This document shows positions 15,099-24,900 of a stretch of DNA of 43,608 nt, in pieces. The stretch spans positions 1-43,608 of IMG/VR virus record IMGVR_UViG_3300020057_000060; one strand, given 5' to 3'. The DNA comes from a virus. The notes beneath the pieces are model-generated. The model ran no database searches. It saw nothing but the letters and a program-made list of their open reading frames with translations, and was not told the DNA's origin. Position numbers and translations under genes: made by a program. Every line of letters begins with the position of its first letter. Position 1 is the first letter of the stretch.

Positions 15099-16550
15099 AT
15101 GGAGTACCCGAGCTTCGTCGGCGGCTCTTACAAGGCGAACAACCCGTTTGCCGCGAACGAGCTGACCATCAACTGGTATCCCGCCCCGCTCGAGTCGGAG
15201 GGCGCGCTGGCGCGCTGGCATCTCGTGCCGACGCCGGGCGTCGCCGTCTGGCCACGGTTCGACTCCGTCGGCCTGTCTGGGCCGGGCCGGGCCTTCGGGT
15301 TGTTCAACGGGCGCCTCTTCGCCGTGCTCGGCTCCGCCTTTGTGGAGTTCGTCAACGGTCTGCCCGGCGGCATCATCTCTACCTACGGCACGATCGCCGG
15401 CACGCCTAACCGCGCGACGATGGCCTACAACGGCACCGGCGGCCATCAGATCCACATCACGGGCGGCGGCATTTCGTACATCTTCGACACCGTGTCAGGC
15501 GTCCTCACGCTCGCCACCAACCAATCCCCGAGTGGCATGGCGTCGAGCACGGCCATGCTGGACGGCTACTTCTTCATGCTCGACCAAGCCGCGAACACCG
15601 TGTATCAGTCGGCGTTGCTGGACGGCAACCTGTTCAACTCGCTCGACAAGGCGCAGCGCATCGTGGCGGATGACCCGTGGCGCCAGATCGGCGTCCTCGG
15701 CAAGGAACTCTTCCTCCTCGGCCAGTACACGTCGGAGGTCTGGTACGGGGCCGGCACGTTCCCCTTCACGATCGCGCCGCACCCGTCCGGCGCGATCGAG
15801 ATTGGCATCGCGGCCGACTTCTCCCTGGCGAAGGTGGGCAGCAGCCTGTTCTGGCTGGCGCAGACGCGGAACGTGCGGGCGCAGGTCGTGCAGGCCGACG
15901 GGTTGCAGCCGCAAGTCGTCTCCGACTTGGCGGTGCAGGCCGCGATGGGGCGCTACGCCCGCATCGACGACGCGATCGGCTTCGCCTTCGCGGACGTAGA
16001 CGGCCACGAGTTCTACGGGTTGACGTTCCCCTCGGGCGACACGACGTGGTGCTACGACCTCATGACGCGCCGCTGGCACGAGCGCCGCACCTGGTATGCG
16101 GAGCAATCCCGCTGGGGCTGCTGGCGCCCGCTCTACCACGCCCGATTCGATGGCCAGAACCTCACGCTCAGTCTCGACAGCCCCGACCTGCTGCAGCTCG
16201 TGGACACGCTCGGGACCGACCTCGACCGCCCCGTGCGCCGCGTCCGGCAGGCGCCGCACGTCACCAACCAGCTCGAGCGCATCTACTTCTCGCGGTTCCG
16301 GCTGCATCTCTACGCCGGCCAGGGCGCGATCAGCGGCCAGGGGACCGACCCCATGATCGAGCTCCAGGTCTCCAACGACGGCGGCGAGACGTTCTACTCG
16401 GAGGGCTACTCCGGCGCCGGCCGGCTCGGGGAGTACGACCGCTTCCCGGAGTGGGCGCGCTTGGGCTCCGCAGAAAATCGCCAGTTCCGCATCGAGACCA
16501 CTGACCCCACGCCCTGGCGCATCGTCGGCGCCTACCTGGACGCCAAGTAG
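15099..16550 (+). CDS. Packaged-DNA stabilisation protein, P22 gp10-like
   Basis: The 483-residue protein matches the length of P22 gp10 (about 472). Characteristic segments include YPSFVGGSYKANNPFAANE, ELTINWYPAPLESEGA, PGVAVWPRF and, later, FPSGDTTWCYDLMTRRWHERRT, followed by strands of a beta-propeller-like fold. In P22 this protein plugs the tail machine below gp4 to hold DNA in. It begins three bases after the preceding stop. Confidence 0.85.
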   Translation: MEYPSFVGGSYKANNPFAANELTINWYPAPLESEGALARWHLVPTPGVAVWPRFDSVGLSGPGRAFGLFNGRLFAVLGSAFVEFVNGLPGGIISTYGTIAGTPNRATMAYNGTGGHQIHITGGGISYIFDTVSGVLTLATNQSPSGMASSTAMLDGYFFMLDQAANTVYQSALLDGNLFNSLDKAQRIVADDPWRQIGVLGKELFLLGQYTSEVWYGAGTFPFTIAPHPSGAIEIGIAADFSLAKVGSSLFWLAQTRNVRAQVVQADGLQPQVVSDLAVQAAMGRYARIDDAIGFAFADVDGHEFYGLTFPSGDTTWCYDLMTRRWHERRTWYAEQSRWGCWRPLYHARFDGQNLTLSLDSPDLLQLVDTLGTDLDRPVRRVRQAPHVTNQLERIYFSRFRLHLYAGQGAISGQGTDPMIELQVSNDGGETFYSEGYSGAGRLGEYDRFPEWARLGSAENRQFRIETTDPTPWRIVGAYLDAK

Positions 16551-16552
16551 CC

Positions 16553-17161
16553 ATGAGTCACGTGCCGCCCTTCCCGAGCCGCGACGACGTCATCACCACC
16601 CAGGCGCCGCGCAACCGCTTCACCAAGCGGATCGCGGACTGGCTACAAGCCGTGGTCGATAGCGTCGAGACGCTCGACACGCGCGCGTCGAGCCTCGTCG
16701 CGCAGGACGCCGCGCTGCTCATGGCCGATGTCGCCCTGGTCGCCGCTGTGGCGGCGTTGCAGCCCGCGACCGGCGTCTGGACCCCGGCGCTCACCTTCGG
16801 CGGCGCCGCGGTTGGTCTGACCTACTCCGACCGCGGGGGCTGGTGGGCGCGTCTCGGCAACGTCGTCACGGTGAGCGGCCGCATTATCCTGTCGGCGAAC
16901 GGCAGCAGCACGGGCACGGCGACGGTCGCCGGACTGCCGGTCGCGGCGATGGCCGCCACGCCCAATCCGAACTACACGGGCGCCGTGCTCTCTGGCGCCA
17001 TGGTGGGCCTGACCTCCGGCGTGCTCGCCCGCGTGCAAGGCGGCAGCACGGTCATCGACCTGCTCGACACGGGCACCACGGGCGTGGCCGTGCTCGACGA
17101 GTCCAACTTCGGAGCGACGAGCGTGCTCACGTTCGCGTTCTCCTACTTGGTGCAGCCGTGA
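16553..17161 (+). CDS. Needle-position tail protein, helix plus beta knob
   Basis: The 202-residue product has a helical N-terminal third (RFTKRIADWLQAVVDSVETL, then ALLMADVALVAAVAALQ) and a beta-rich C-terminal domain with WTPALTFGGAAVGLTYSDRG and WWARLGNVVTVSGRIIL, a module common on phage tail and fibre proteins. It directly follows the gp10-like gene, where P22 carries the gp26 tail needle, a trimeric coiled coil with an optional knob. A needle or tip role is therefore inferred; sequence alone does not prove it. It overlaps the next gene (GTGA). Confidence 0.65.
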   Translation: MSHVPPFPSRDDVITTQAPRNRFTKRIADWLQAVVDSVETLDTRASSLVAQDAALLMADVALVAAVAALQPATGVWTPALTFGGAAVGLTYSDRGGWWARLGNVVTVSGRIILSANGSSTGTATVAGLPVAAMAATPNPNYTGAVLSGAMVGLTSGVLARVQGGSTVIDLLDTGTTGVAVLDESNFGATSVLTFAFSYLVQP

Positions 17162-17601
17162 CGACCATCCGCCACGCCGAACCGGCCGACCTGGCGCGCA
17201 TCGTGGAGATGGGCGAGACGTTCGTCGCGTCGTCGCACTTCCAGGATCTGGGCCCCGCCGACCCGCACCGGATCGCGGCGCTCACGCGGACGCTGGCCCA
17301 GCACCCCGACGGGTGCGTCTTCGTGGCCGAGGTCGAGGGCCGCGTCGTCGGGATGCTGGCCGGGCACATCCCCGTGCATCCGATGCTCGACGTGGTCATG
17401 GCGTCCGAGCTGGTCTGGTGGGTGGACGTCGCGCACCGCACCGGCCGTGTTGGGCTGCGCCTCCTGACCGCGTTCGAGGGCTGGGCGCGGGACCACGGCG
17501 CGTCCCATGTGCAGATGATCGCGCCGAACGAGAAGGTGGCGGCGTTCTACGACCGCCTCAAGTTCGAGCGCGTCGAAATTGCGTACGCGCGGAGGGTGTG
17601 A
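17158..17601 (+). CDS. GNAT family N-acetyltransferase
   Basis: The 147-residue protein starts at GTG 17158, overlapping the previous stop. The GNAT fold is visible as TIRHAEPADLARIVEMG, CVFVAEVEGRVVGMLAGH (strands 2-3), the acetyl-CoA-binding strand-turn-helix VWWVDVAHRTGRVGLRLLTAFEGWA (88-112) and the C-terminal N-x-x-V-AAFYDRLKF. The pyrophosphate loop departs from the classical R/Q-x-x-G-x-G/A, as in several phage-borne members. It would transfer acetyl from acetyl-CoA to an amine; the target is unknown. It sits among virion genes, in the position of P22 gene 14. Confidence 0.85.
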   Translation: MTTIRHAEPADLARIVEMGETFVASSHFQDLGPADPHRIAALTRTLAQHPDGCVFVAEVEGRVVGMLAGHIPVHPMLDVVMASELVWWVDVAHRTGRVGLRLLTAFEGWARDHGASHVQMIAPNEKVAAFYDRLKFERVEIAYARRV

Positions 17602-17602
17602 A

Positions 17603-18178
17603 ATGGGTGTAGCCACGTCGATTGTCGTCGGGGGGATACTGTCCGCAGGCGGGGCGATCGGATCGTCCAAGATCAACGCGAGCGCCGCCAGACGCGCGCA
17701 GCGGTCGCAAGAACGCGGGAATAGCGCCGCGATGTCGATGGAGGAGCGCGCCGAGGCGGGCCGCCTCGAGGAAGCGCGCCGCGTCGAAGATCAGAACCAG
17801 CGCAACTGGGAAGTGGAACAGTCGCGCGAGCAAGAGCGGTATCAGCGTGGCCGGGACGACTCAAGCCGCGCGGAAGCCGCCGACAGCGCCCGCTGGTCGT
17901 GGGACCAGCGCCGCCGCGAGCCCTACCGATCCGTGGGCCGTGGCGCCGTGCGCTCGCTGGCCGACCTCGCGGGCATCCAGGGCATCGAGGGCGAGGCCGC
18001 CCCAGACTTCTCGCAGGGCTGGGATGCCGCGTCGATGTCGCCGCAGCAGACCACGCCTGGCTTTACCCCGCCGCCGCCCGGCCCGCGCAGCCTCCCAGGC
18101 GACCCGCGCATCGTCTCTCGCGCGCCGGGCTCGATCTGGAATCCGACCATGGCGGATCTCGTGACGGAGCGCCAATAG
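17603..18178 (+). CDS. Ejection-type internal virion protein (P22 gp7 position)
   Basis: The 191-residue product starts with a Gly-rich hydrophobic segment (MGVATSIVVGGILSAGGAIGSS) followed by a long charged helix rich in Arg/Glu/Gln and a Pro-rich C-terminus. A glycine-zipper-like start and a helical body fit small phage DNA-ejection proteins that enter the membrane. GGAGG at 17591-17595 is seven bases before ATG 17603. The next gene follows without a gap. The call is by position and architecture. Confidence 0.65.
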   Translation: MGVATSIVVGGILSAGGAIGSSKINASAARRAQRSQERGNSAAMSMEERAEAGRLEEARRVEDQNQRNWEVEQSREQERYQRGRDDSSRAEAADSARWSWDQRRREPYRSVGRGAVRSLADLAGIQGIEGEAAPDFSQGWDAASMSPQQTTPGFTPPPPGPRSLPGDPRIVSRAPGSIWNPTMADLVTERQ

Positions 18179-19240
18179 ATGAACACGATGGACACGCTGG
18201 GCCTGAGTCCGGAGCACGCCGACCGCTGGGCCTACGACCGGCTGTTGAAGCGCCCGCAGCCGCCGCAGCAGCCCTACGGCGCGCCGCCGATGGCGCCGCC
18301 GATGGCCGCCCCCAACACCGTCGTCCCGCCGACGTCGCCCGCCCCGCCGCTCGCCGGCGCGCAGACGAGCTACACCGGTGGCGGGATGACGCCGAACGCC
18401 GGCGCGAGTCCGCGCGACCCGCGTATCGATGCGACGGCGGACGAGCAAGCCGCGTGGGACCGCGAGTACGCGGCGCTCCCGCCTGGCGGGTCGATGAATC
18501 GTCAGCGCCCCGGATCTGGCGCGTTGGCTGGCGGAGGCACGCCGGGATCAGGCTTTGGCCCAGGCGGGGCATCCAATCCCGGGTACCGCGGCCCTGGCAG
18601 CCCGGGATACAACTACGGCAACAACCCGCCCCCGGGCACGCCCCCGGGCACGTCTCCGTCGGGACGGACCACGCACGCCTACACCGGCGGCGCCTTGGAC
18701 TACTACGGCACCGGCGACATCCAGAACGTCGACCACATCACCCGCGGCGACGTGGGAGTGACGGCTGGCTTCACCGAGGTCGGGCTCAACGGCGACCTGA
18801 GCGTCCGGGGCAGCAACACGATCAAGAACGTCAACGGCCGGTTTTTCAGCAACCTGCCGGCCAAGCCCTCAAGCATCCCGATCTTGTTGGCGAAACCGGA
18901 GTTCCGCGCGCTCTTCCCGAACGCCAAGCAAGTGGGCTTCGACAAGATCGATTACGGCGACGGCAAGGCGGTCGACGTGCTCGAGAAAGCCGACCCGAAC
19001 ACCGACACGGCCACGGCGTGGGCCTGGATGCCGGAAAGCACCGCCGTGTCCCCGACGGCGGGCAGGGGCTACGCGACCTGGCTATCAGCGCAGGCGCCCC
19101 CGGTACCCCCGGGCACGCCCCCGGGCACGCCGCCTGGTGGTCCTGGCGGTCCTGGCGGCGACGGCATCAGCGACGAAGCGCGGCGTCTCCTCGCCCGCGA
19201 CCAGCAGCAGCGCCCGAATCTCTCGGATCTCGGTATCTAG
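18179..19240 (+). CDS. Pro/Gly-rich virion protein
   Basis: The 353-residue product has a short helical start, a Pro/Ala/Gly-rich region (LKRPQPPQQPYGAPPMAPPM), a mixed domain near LLAKPEFRALFPNAKQVGFD and IDYGDGKAVDVLEKADPNTD, and a second PPGTPPGT tract near the end. PPGT repeats occur twice, about 160 residues apart. The segment VGVTAGFTEVGLNGDLSVRG may be a short beta module. It lies in the ejection-protein block; no family is recognised. It starts directly after the previous stop. Confidence 0.6.
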   Translation: MNTMDTLGLSPEHADRWAYDRLLKRPQPPQQPYGAPPMAPPMAAPNTVVPPTSPAPPLAGAQTSYTGGGMTPNAGASPRDPRIDATADEQAAWDREYAALPPGGSMNRQRPGSGALAGGGTPGSGFGPGGASNPGYRGPGSPGYNYGNNPPPGTPPGTSPSGRTTHAYTGGALDYYGTGDIQNVDHITRGDVGVTAGFTEVGLNGDLSVRGSNTIKNVNGRFFSNLPAKPSSIPILLAKPEFRALFPNAKQVGFDKIDYGDGKAVDVLEKADPNTDTATAWAWMPESTAVSPTAGRGYATWLSAQAPPVPPGTPPGTPPGGPGGPGGDGISDEARRLLARDQQQRPNLSDLGI

Positions 19241-19252
19241 GACGGTCCCCTC

Positions 19253-20293
19253 ATGGCCTACCCCAACGCACAAACGTCCTATGGCTCCACGGCGCCCACG
19301 GTGGCGCCCACCGGGGCATCCACGGTGGCCGGCGGCGTCACGGTGTCACACGCGAACCCGGGCATGAGCACCGCCGGGCCGAGGCGGACGCCCACCGGGC
19401 CGCCCGTCTCCGTCGGCGCCACCCCTGGCGCACCGAGCAGTTGGCAGTTCCAGGGCATCAACCCCACCGACTCACGTACTGGGCTCCAGACGTTCGAACA
19501 TCTCAGCGGCATCCAGGGCACGCCCCTGACGACCGCGCAGCAGCAAGAGGCGGCCCAGCACATCAACTACACCGATCCCACGGGCGCGGCGTCGATCACC
19601 GGCGAGAACTACAACCGGCTCATGCAGCTCGCCGCGCAGCGGTCCGGCGGGGCCTACAACCCGTACGCGGCCCCGGCGTCGACGGGCGGGCCGGATCCCT
19701 ACCCCACCGAGGGGCCACTGAACCCTGACCCCTACCCCACGGCGACCGTCGAACCCGCGCCGACGATCAACGCCCCGCGCTACCAGCAGCAGCAGTTCAC
19801 GCCGCCGACGTTCGATGAGATGGTCGCCAACGACCCGACCTACGCGCGCCGGCTCGGCGAGGGCCTCGGCGCGATGGAGTCGCGCGCCGCCGGCCGGGGG
19901 ATGCTCGGCACCGGCACGCATCTCCGCGACCTCAACACCGCCGCGCAGGACTACGCCTCGAACGAGTTCCGGAGCTTCTACGACCGCCGGGCCGGCGAGT
20001 ATGGCGTGAACGCGGGCGAGCGCCGGTTCGGCCACGAGGCCGACGCTTCCGCCACGCAGACCGAGTACGCGCCCCGCTTGCTGTCATGGAACCGCCAGCA
20101 GGACGAGAACTCGACCGGCCGGCAGATGACCTACGATCGGAACTGGCAGCGCGAACTCTACGGCCGCGACGACGCCTGGCGGCGCTCGCGCGCGGGCGAA
20201 GACGATAGCCGCTTCCGCAACCAGGACATGTGGCGCTACCGCGACGAATCCGAGTCGCGGCGTCGCTTCCTGGCCGAACTCGGACAGCGGTAG
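19253..20293 (+). CDS. Internal virion/ejection-like protein
   Basis: The 346-residue product has a low-complexity Thr/Pro/Gly-rich first half and a clearly helical second half (FDEMVANDPTYARRLGEGLGAMESRAAGRGML, then LRDLNTAAQDYASNEFRSFYDRRA, and Arg/Asp/Glu-rich helices). The helix around YARRLGEGLGAMESRAAGRG resembles segments I recall from podovirus ejection proteins. The strongly charged C-terminus could form a coiled coil. It follows the previous gene after 12 bases. It probably forms part of the ejected protein set; no activity is visible. Confidence 0.65.
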   Translation: MAYPNAQTSYGSTAPTVAPTGASTVAGGVTVSHANPGMSTAGPRRTPTGPPVSVGATPGAPSSWQFQGINPTDSRTGLQTFEHLSGIQGTPLTTAQQQEAAQHINYTDPTGAASITGENYNRLMQLAAQRSGGAYNPYAAPASTGGPDPYPTEGPLNPDPYPTATVEPAPTINAPRYQQQQFTPPTFDEMVANDPTYARRLGEGLGAMESRAAGRGMLGTGTHLRDLNTAAQDYASNEFRSFYDRRAGEYGVNAGERRFGHEADASATQTEYAPRLLSWNRQQDENSTGRQMTYDRNWQRELYGRDDAWRRSRAGEDDSRFRNQDMWRYRDESESRRRFLAELGQR

Positions 20294-20302
20294 AGGGTTC
20301 TC

Positions 20303-21913
20303 ATGGGCATCGGACCGTATCAGGCGCGACCCTACGACAACAGCCGCGGCATGTCGCGGATGGCCGACCTCGCGCTCCACCGAGGCGAGATCGAGGCCGA
20401 AGGCGCGCTCCGATCCGGCCAAGCGTGGGCGAGCGGCGTGCAGCAGGTCGGCCAGATCGCCGGCAGGACGATGGCGGACTTGGCCGAGTACCAGGACCAG
20501 AAGCCGATCCGTGACGCCGAACGGCAGCGGGCGAACGAGTCCCTGCAGAACAGCCGTCGCAAAGGCGAGTTCAACGAGGCGTTGAAGGAGGCTGGGACCA
20601 GGCCGCCCGACGAGGCGATCGAGTTCTTGCGGACGCGCGGCTTCGCGCCTGAAGCGTCGGAGATGGCGAAGGAGCTGGCCGAGACGCGGAAGCGCGCCAT
20701 CGACACCAGTGTGGCGAACCTCGCGCTGACCAAGGGGACGCTCGATCAGGCCCTCACGTTGCTCGGCAGCGTGCGCGAGGCCCCGGACCCCGGGGCGGCC
20801 TACGCGCAGTCGCTCCCGAAGATCCAGGAGATGGTGGGCGCCGATCTCGCGCAGAACCTCCCCAAGACGTACGACCCCGCGAGCCTCGACAGGGTGATGG
20901 CGTGGGGGATGTCCACGACAGCGACGCTCGACAACAACGCGAAGTTGCTGGCCCAGACGCGGACGACGTTCAAGGATGCGGCCGACCGCGAGGATCACTT
21001 CACGAAGTCCCTGAGCCAATATCTTCCCACCGTGACGACGGCGGCCGACTGGACGGCCGGGCTCCGCTCGGCCGAAGAAGCCGGCGCCCCCAAGATCGCG
21101 CTGGACAAGTTCGCGGCCACCTACTCGCCGGAGGCCGCGGCGCGGGCCGCACAGTTGACCCAGCCCCGCCGGGCAGACGCCCCGTTGGGGAGCGCCGCGG
21201 ACATCATCGCGGGCGAACAGACGCGTCTGGGCCGGGATCTGAACACGGACGAGAAGCTGGCGCTCGTGCGCCGGCAGGGCACCGCGGATCGCGCGCCGAG
21301 TACCGCCGGTGCCGGCGGCTTGACGCAGGTGCAGATCAACGCCGCGACCGGCCGCCGAGACACCGCGATCGCGGCCCTCAACCGGGAACGCCGCGACGCC
21401 GACGCCACGCTCACCGACGACATGTACGGCGACGAGCTCCACCGCATCGAAGCGAGCTACGCCCAGCAGATCGGCCAGCCGCCGCCGCCGCCGCGCCTTG
21501 GCGTGCAGCGCGGCGAGCCCGGCGCCCAGTCGTCCGCCGAGATGTCCTTCGAGGAGCAGCAGAACCAGGACTCCACCAGCATGGCGGACCTCGCGACCGC
21601 CCCGCCACTCCGCGCCGCCGGGGGCGGGGCCCCACGCCGGCTACCCGGATTCCCGCAGAGTGACCCCTCGAACGCCGCCGCCCCGCCACCGGCGCGGCCC
21701 TCGGCGCCCCTCGGTGCGGCGCCCGCCACCGCCGCGCGTCCGCCGGCTCCACGGGCGCAGGCGGCACCGCCTTCGGCTTCCGGCCAGATCACCGTCCAGA
21801 CGCTCCCAGACGGCAAGTTCGCGGTGAAGCTGAACGGTCAGCGGATCATCGCCAAGAGCAAGGCCGAGCTTGACAAGTTCCTGAAGGCCAGCGGCTACGA
21901 GATGTCGAAATAA
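20303..21913 (+). CDS. Internal virion protein, helical, with C-terminal module
   Basis: The 536-residue product is helical for about 400 residues (RTMADLAEYQDQKPIRDAERQRANESLQ, KELAETRKRAIDTSVANLAL, SLPKIQEMVGADLAQNLPK), then Pro/Ala-rich, and ends in a small beta-helix module (ITVQTLPDGKFAVKLNGQRI, then AELDKFLKASGY). It sits between the ejection-type genes and the giant gene, consistent with a large ejected protein of the gp16/gp20 class. AGAGGG precedes ATG 20303. The next gene starts three bases after its stop. Confidence 0.68.
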   Translation: MGIGPYQARPYDNSRGMSRMADLALHRGEIEAEGALRSGQAWASGVQQVGQIAGRTMADLAEYQDQKPIRDAERQRANESLQNSRRKGEFNEALKEAGTRPPDEAIEFLRTRGFAPEASEMAKELAETRKRAIDTSVANLALTKGTLDQALTLLGSVREAPDPGAAYAQSLPKIQEMVGADLAQNLPKTYDPASLDRVMAWGMSTTATLDNNAKLLAQTRTTFKDAADREDHFTKSLSQYLPTVTTAADWTAGLRSAEEAGAPKIALDKFAATYSPEAAARAAQLTQPRRADAPLGSAADIIAGEQTRLGRDLNTDEKLALVRRQGTADRAPSTAGAGGLTQVQINAATGRRDTAIAALNRERRDADATLTDDMYGDELHRIEASYAQQIGQPPPPPRLGVQRGEPGAQSSAEMSFEEQQNQDSTSMADLATAPPLRAAGGGAPRRLPGFPQSDPSNAAAPPPARPSAPLGAAPATAARPPAPRAQAAPPSASGQITVQTLPDGKFAVKLNGQRIIAKSKAELDKFLKASGYEMSK

Positions 21914-21916
21914 GCC

Positions 21917-24900
21917 ATGCCGACCCGCCCACTTGACCCGTTCGACGTGGCTCGATCGATGGGACTCGCCGTCGAAGACGACACGCCGACGCTTGAGACG
22001 CACGACCAGGACTGGCAACGCCAGTCGATCCTGGCTGGCACGGCTGAGATGCGCCCGCCGACGCCGCGGCCTGCGGCGCGGACGCCGCGTGTGGACCCGT
22101 TTGATGTGGCCAGGACGATGGGACTCACCATCGAAGAGGACACGCCAGACCCCGACCCGTTCGATGTGGCTCGATCGATGGGGCTCACCATCGAAGAGGA
22201 CACTGATACACTCTCGCTAGATGCCGCGCTGCCTTCCGGGCCGACTCGTGCCGACGATCCTCGCCGCGCTCTACCTGCTGCTGGTGTAGACGAGCCGACG
22301 TTCCAGGCGTGGTACGGCCAGCGCGCCAAGACGCTCGGCCTCGACCCCAACCCCGACGCCCCCGAGCAGTCCTACGACTACCGCGCCGCCTTCGCGGCCG
22401 GCGCCGAGCCAGGGCCGGACGGCCACTGGCCATCGGCGTTCAAGAAGCCCGGACACCCCAACGAGGTCGTGGGCGGCTTCAATACCCGCACCGGCGCGCG
22501 CGTGCCTGGCACGCCCCGCGCGTCTCGAGACGATCTCGTGCGCCTGGGCTGGGAACCGGACGCGGCGGCCCGTCTCGACGCGACCCAGGAGCCGAGCGCC
22601 GCCAAGTCGATGGGCGACATCATGGGCCAGGCGACGGGCATCAGCCGCGCCCCAGAGCCCCGTGGCGCCCTGGGGACGTTGGCGGACTTCGGCATGTCCT
22701 TGCCGCGTCGCCTTGGCGTTGACCCAGTCATCAGCGCGGTGAAGGGTGCCATCGGCGCTGTGAATGTGCCGGTGGGATTGGCGGACATCGCGACCGGCGG
22801 TCGTGTGGGTCAGTTCCTCGAAGAGACGATCGGCTTCCGCCCCGCCGAGGCCACGAAGATCCTCTCGTCCTGGTATTCCAAGAAGCAGCGCGAGGGCAGC
22901 GCGGCCGTGCAGGCGGCTGATGGTGTGCTCGCTACCGCCGTGGCCGCACTCTCGAACCCCGGCGTGGTCGCAAACACGGTTGTCGAGTCGGCGCCCATGA
23001 TGCTGGCAGGGGGGGCTATCGGTCGCGCTATTCCGTACGCGAGTGCCGGTGTACGTGGCGCGCTCGGGGAGGGCATCGCCTCTGCCGGGAGCGCGGCTTC
23101 ACACACCAGGGAAGGTTCCGAGGATGGCCGTCTCACGGTGAAGCAGTCCGCCCTCGCCGTCGCGACAGGCGCGGCGACGACCACATTCGGCCTGCTCGGC
23201 AATCGCATCGCGCAGTCGCTCGGTATCGCCGACATCGACACCATGATCGCCGCTGGTGCGGCCAGTCCTGTCGCCGCTCGTGGGCTGGCTACGCGTGTGG
23301 CGCTCGGCATGGTGCAGGAAGGTGTCCTCGAAGAGCTGCCGCAGTCGATCTCCGAACAGCTCTTGGCGAACGTCGCTCAGGACCGACCGATCCTTGAAGG
23401 CGTGGACGAGTCCGCCGTGCTCGGCCTGTTTTCCGGTGCTGTGATGGGCGGCGGCGCGAACATCCGCCGTCCTCGCACGGCCGCCGGCGCCCCGCCAGCG
23501 CCGCCCCTGGCCGACCTCGCATCAGAGGCGCCGCCGGCCGGCCCGTCACCCGCTCCCGTCGACGTGCCGCCGGTGGCTCCACGCGGAGCGCCGCCCGCGT
23601 ACGTGCCGACCGACCTAGAGACGCGCAACGTGCGCCGGCTGATGGCCGAGCCCGGCCGCACCACGATCAGCATCAACGATGTGAGCAGCGCCACGGCCAT
23701 GCGCCCGCGTGAGGCAGGCGCCGCGATCGACCAGCTCGAGCGCGAAGGGCTTGTCACTCCGACGTCGCAGGCGGGCACCTACACGCTCACGCAGCCGGCG
23801 CCAGCCGCAGAGGCACCGCCCGCGACGATGCGCGACGCCCTCGGGCCGCTGCCGCCAGGAGTGAGCGCCGAACAAACGCAGCAGTTGACGGCGCTCGGCT
23901 ATGCGCCTGAACGCGTGGCGGCGATGACGCTGCCCGAGGTGCAGGAGGCGCTCCGGACGGGCACGCCTGCCGTGGAGCGGCGTCAACAGCCCCGCGGCCT
24001 TGTCGCCCCAGCCATCGCTGACCCGATGAGCCCTGAAGGGCTTGTGGCGCTTGGCACGGAGTTCATGGAGAACCCTGCGCGGCAGGCGGATGTGGCGTCG
24101 ATGCGGACGGCCACGCGAGCGGAGGCCCCGCCGAGAGAGGCGACGACTCCGGAAGTGCTCGACGCCGCGCCGGAAGACCGCCAACGTGTCGCGGGCACAC
24201 GTCCTGAAGTCCTGGACCGGGAACGTCCTGACCTCGGCATCGACGCGCGAGGCCAAGAGATAGAGGCGCAGGAGCCCATCCCGCGCCAGTCCTACGAGGA
24301 CGACACACGCTGGGAGGACTGGAAGGCGGGCGACACCCTCAAGCTCGTGGATGGCCGTATCGTCACCGTGGCTCGGGCCGCGGCCGATCCCTTCTCCGGT
24401 CTTCAGGTCACGCTCGACGGTCGTCGCTGGTCCGTCAACCAGGAGCTTGTCGAGGGGCGGGTGGATGCGGTTCCGACCGCGGCCACTACGTCCAAGGCCC
24501 CCTCGGAGACGACCACCGACCTGTTGGCGGTGCTCCAAGAAGAACAGGACGCAATGCGGTCAGGGGCGTCGACTGCGACCCTGAAAGAGATCCGACAGCG
24601 CATCAAGCGGATCACCGTGGCGCGCGATGCCGCCGCGTCAGCGACACCGAACCAAGCGGAGACGCCCGCGCTGAAGGTCAAGGTCGGCACACGGGTCACG
24701 ACGCGCCACGGCGCGGCGACGGTGGCACAGATCGCTGATGGTAAGGCGAAGCTGCAGTTTGCGTCCCCGACGAGAACATCAGGAGCGTCGACCTGGGTAG
24801 ACGCGATGTCCCTCAAGCCGTTCGAGCCGGCGCTGGCCGAGAGCACCCCTGCGCCAGTGCCGGACCCCAAGCCCGCCGCGGAGATGACTGACGAGGAAAT

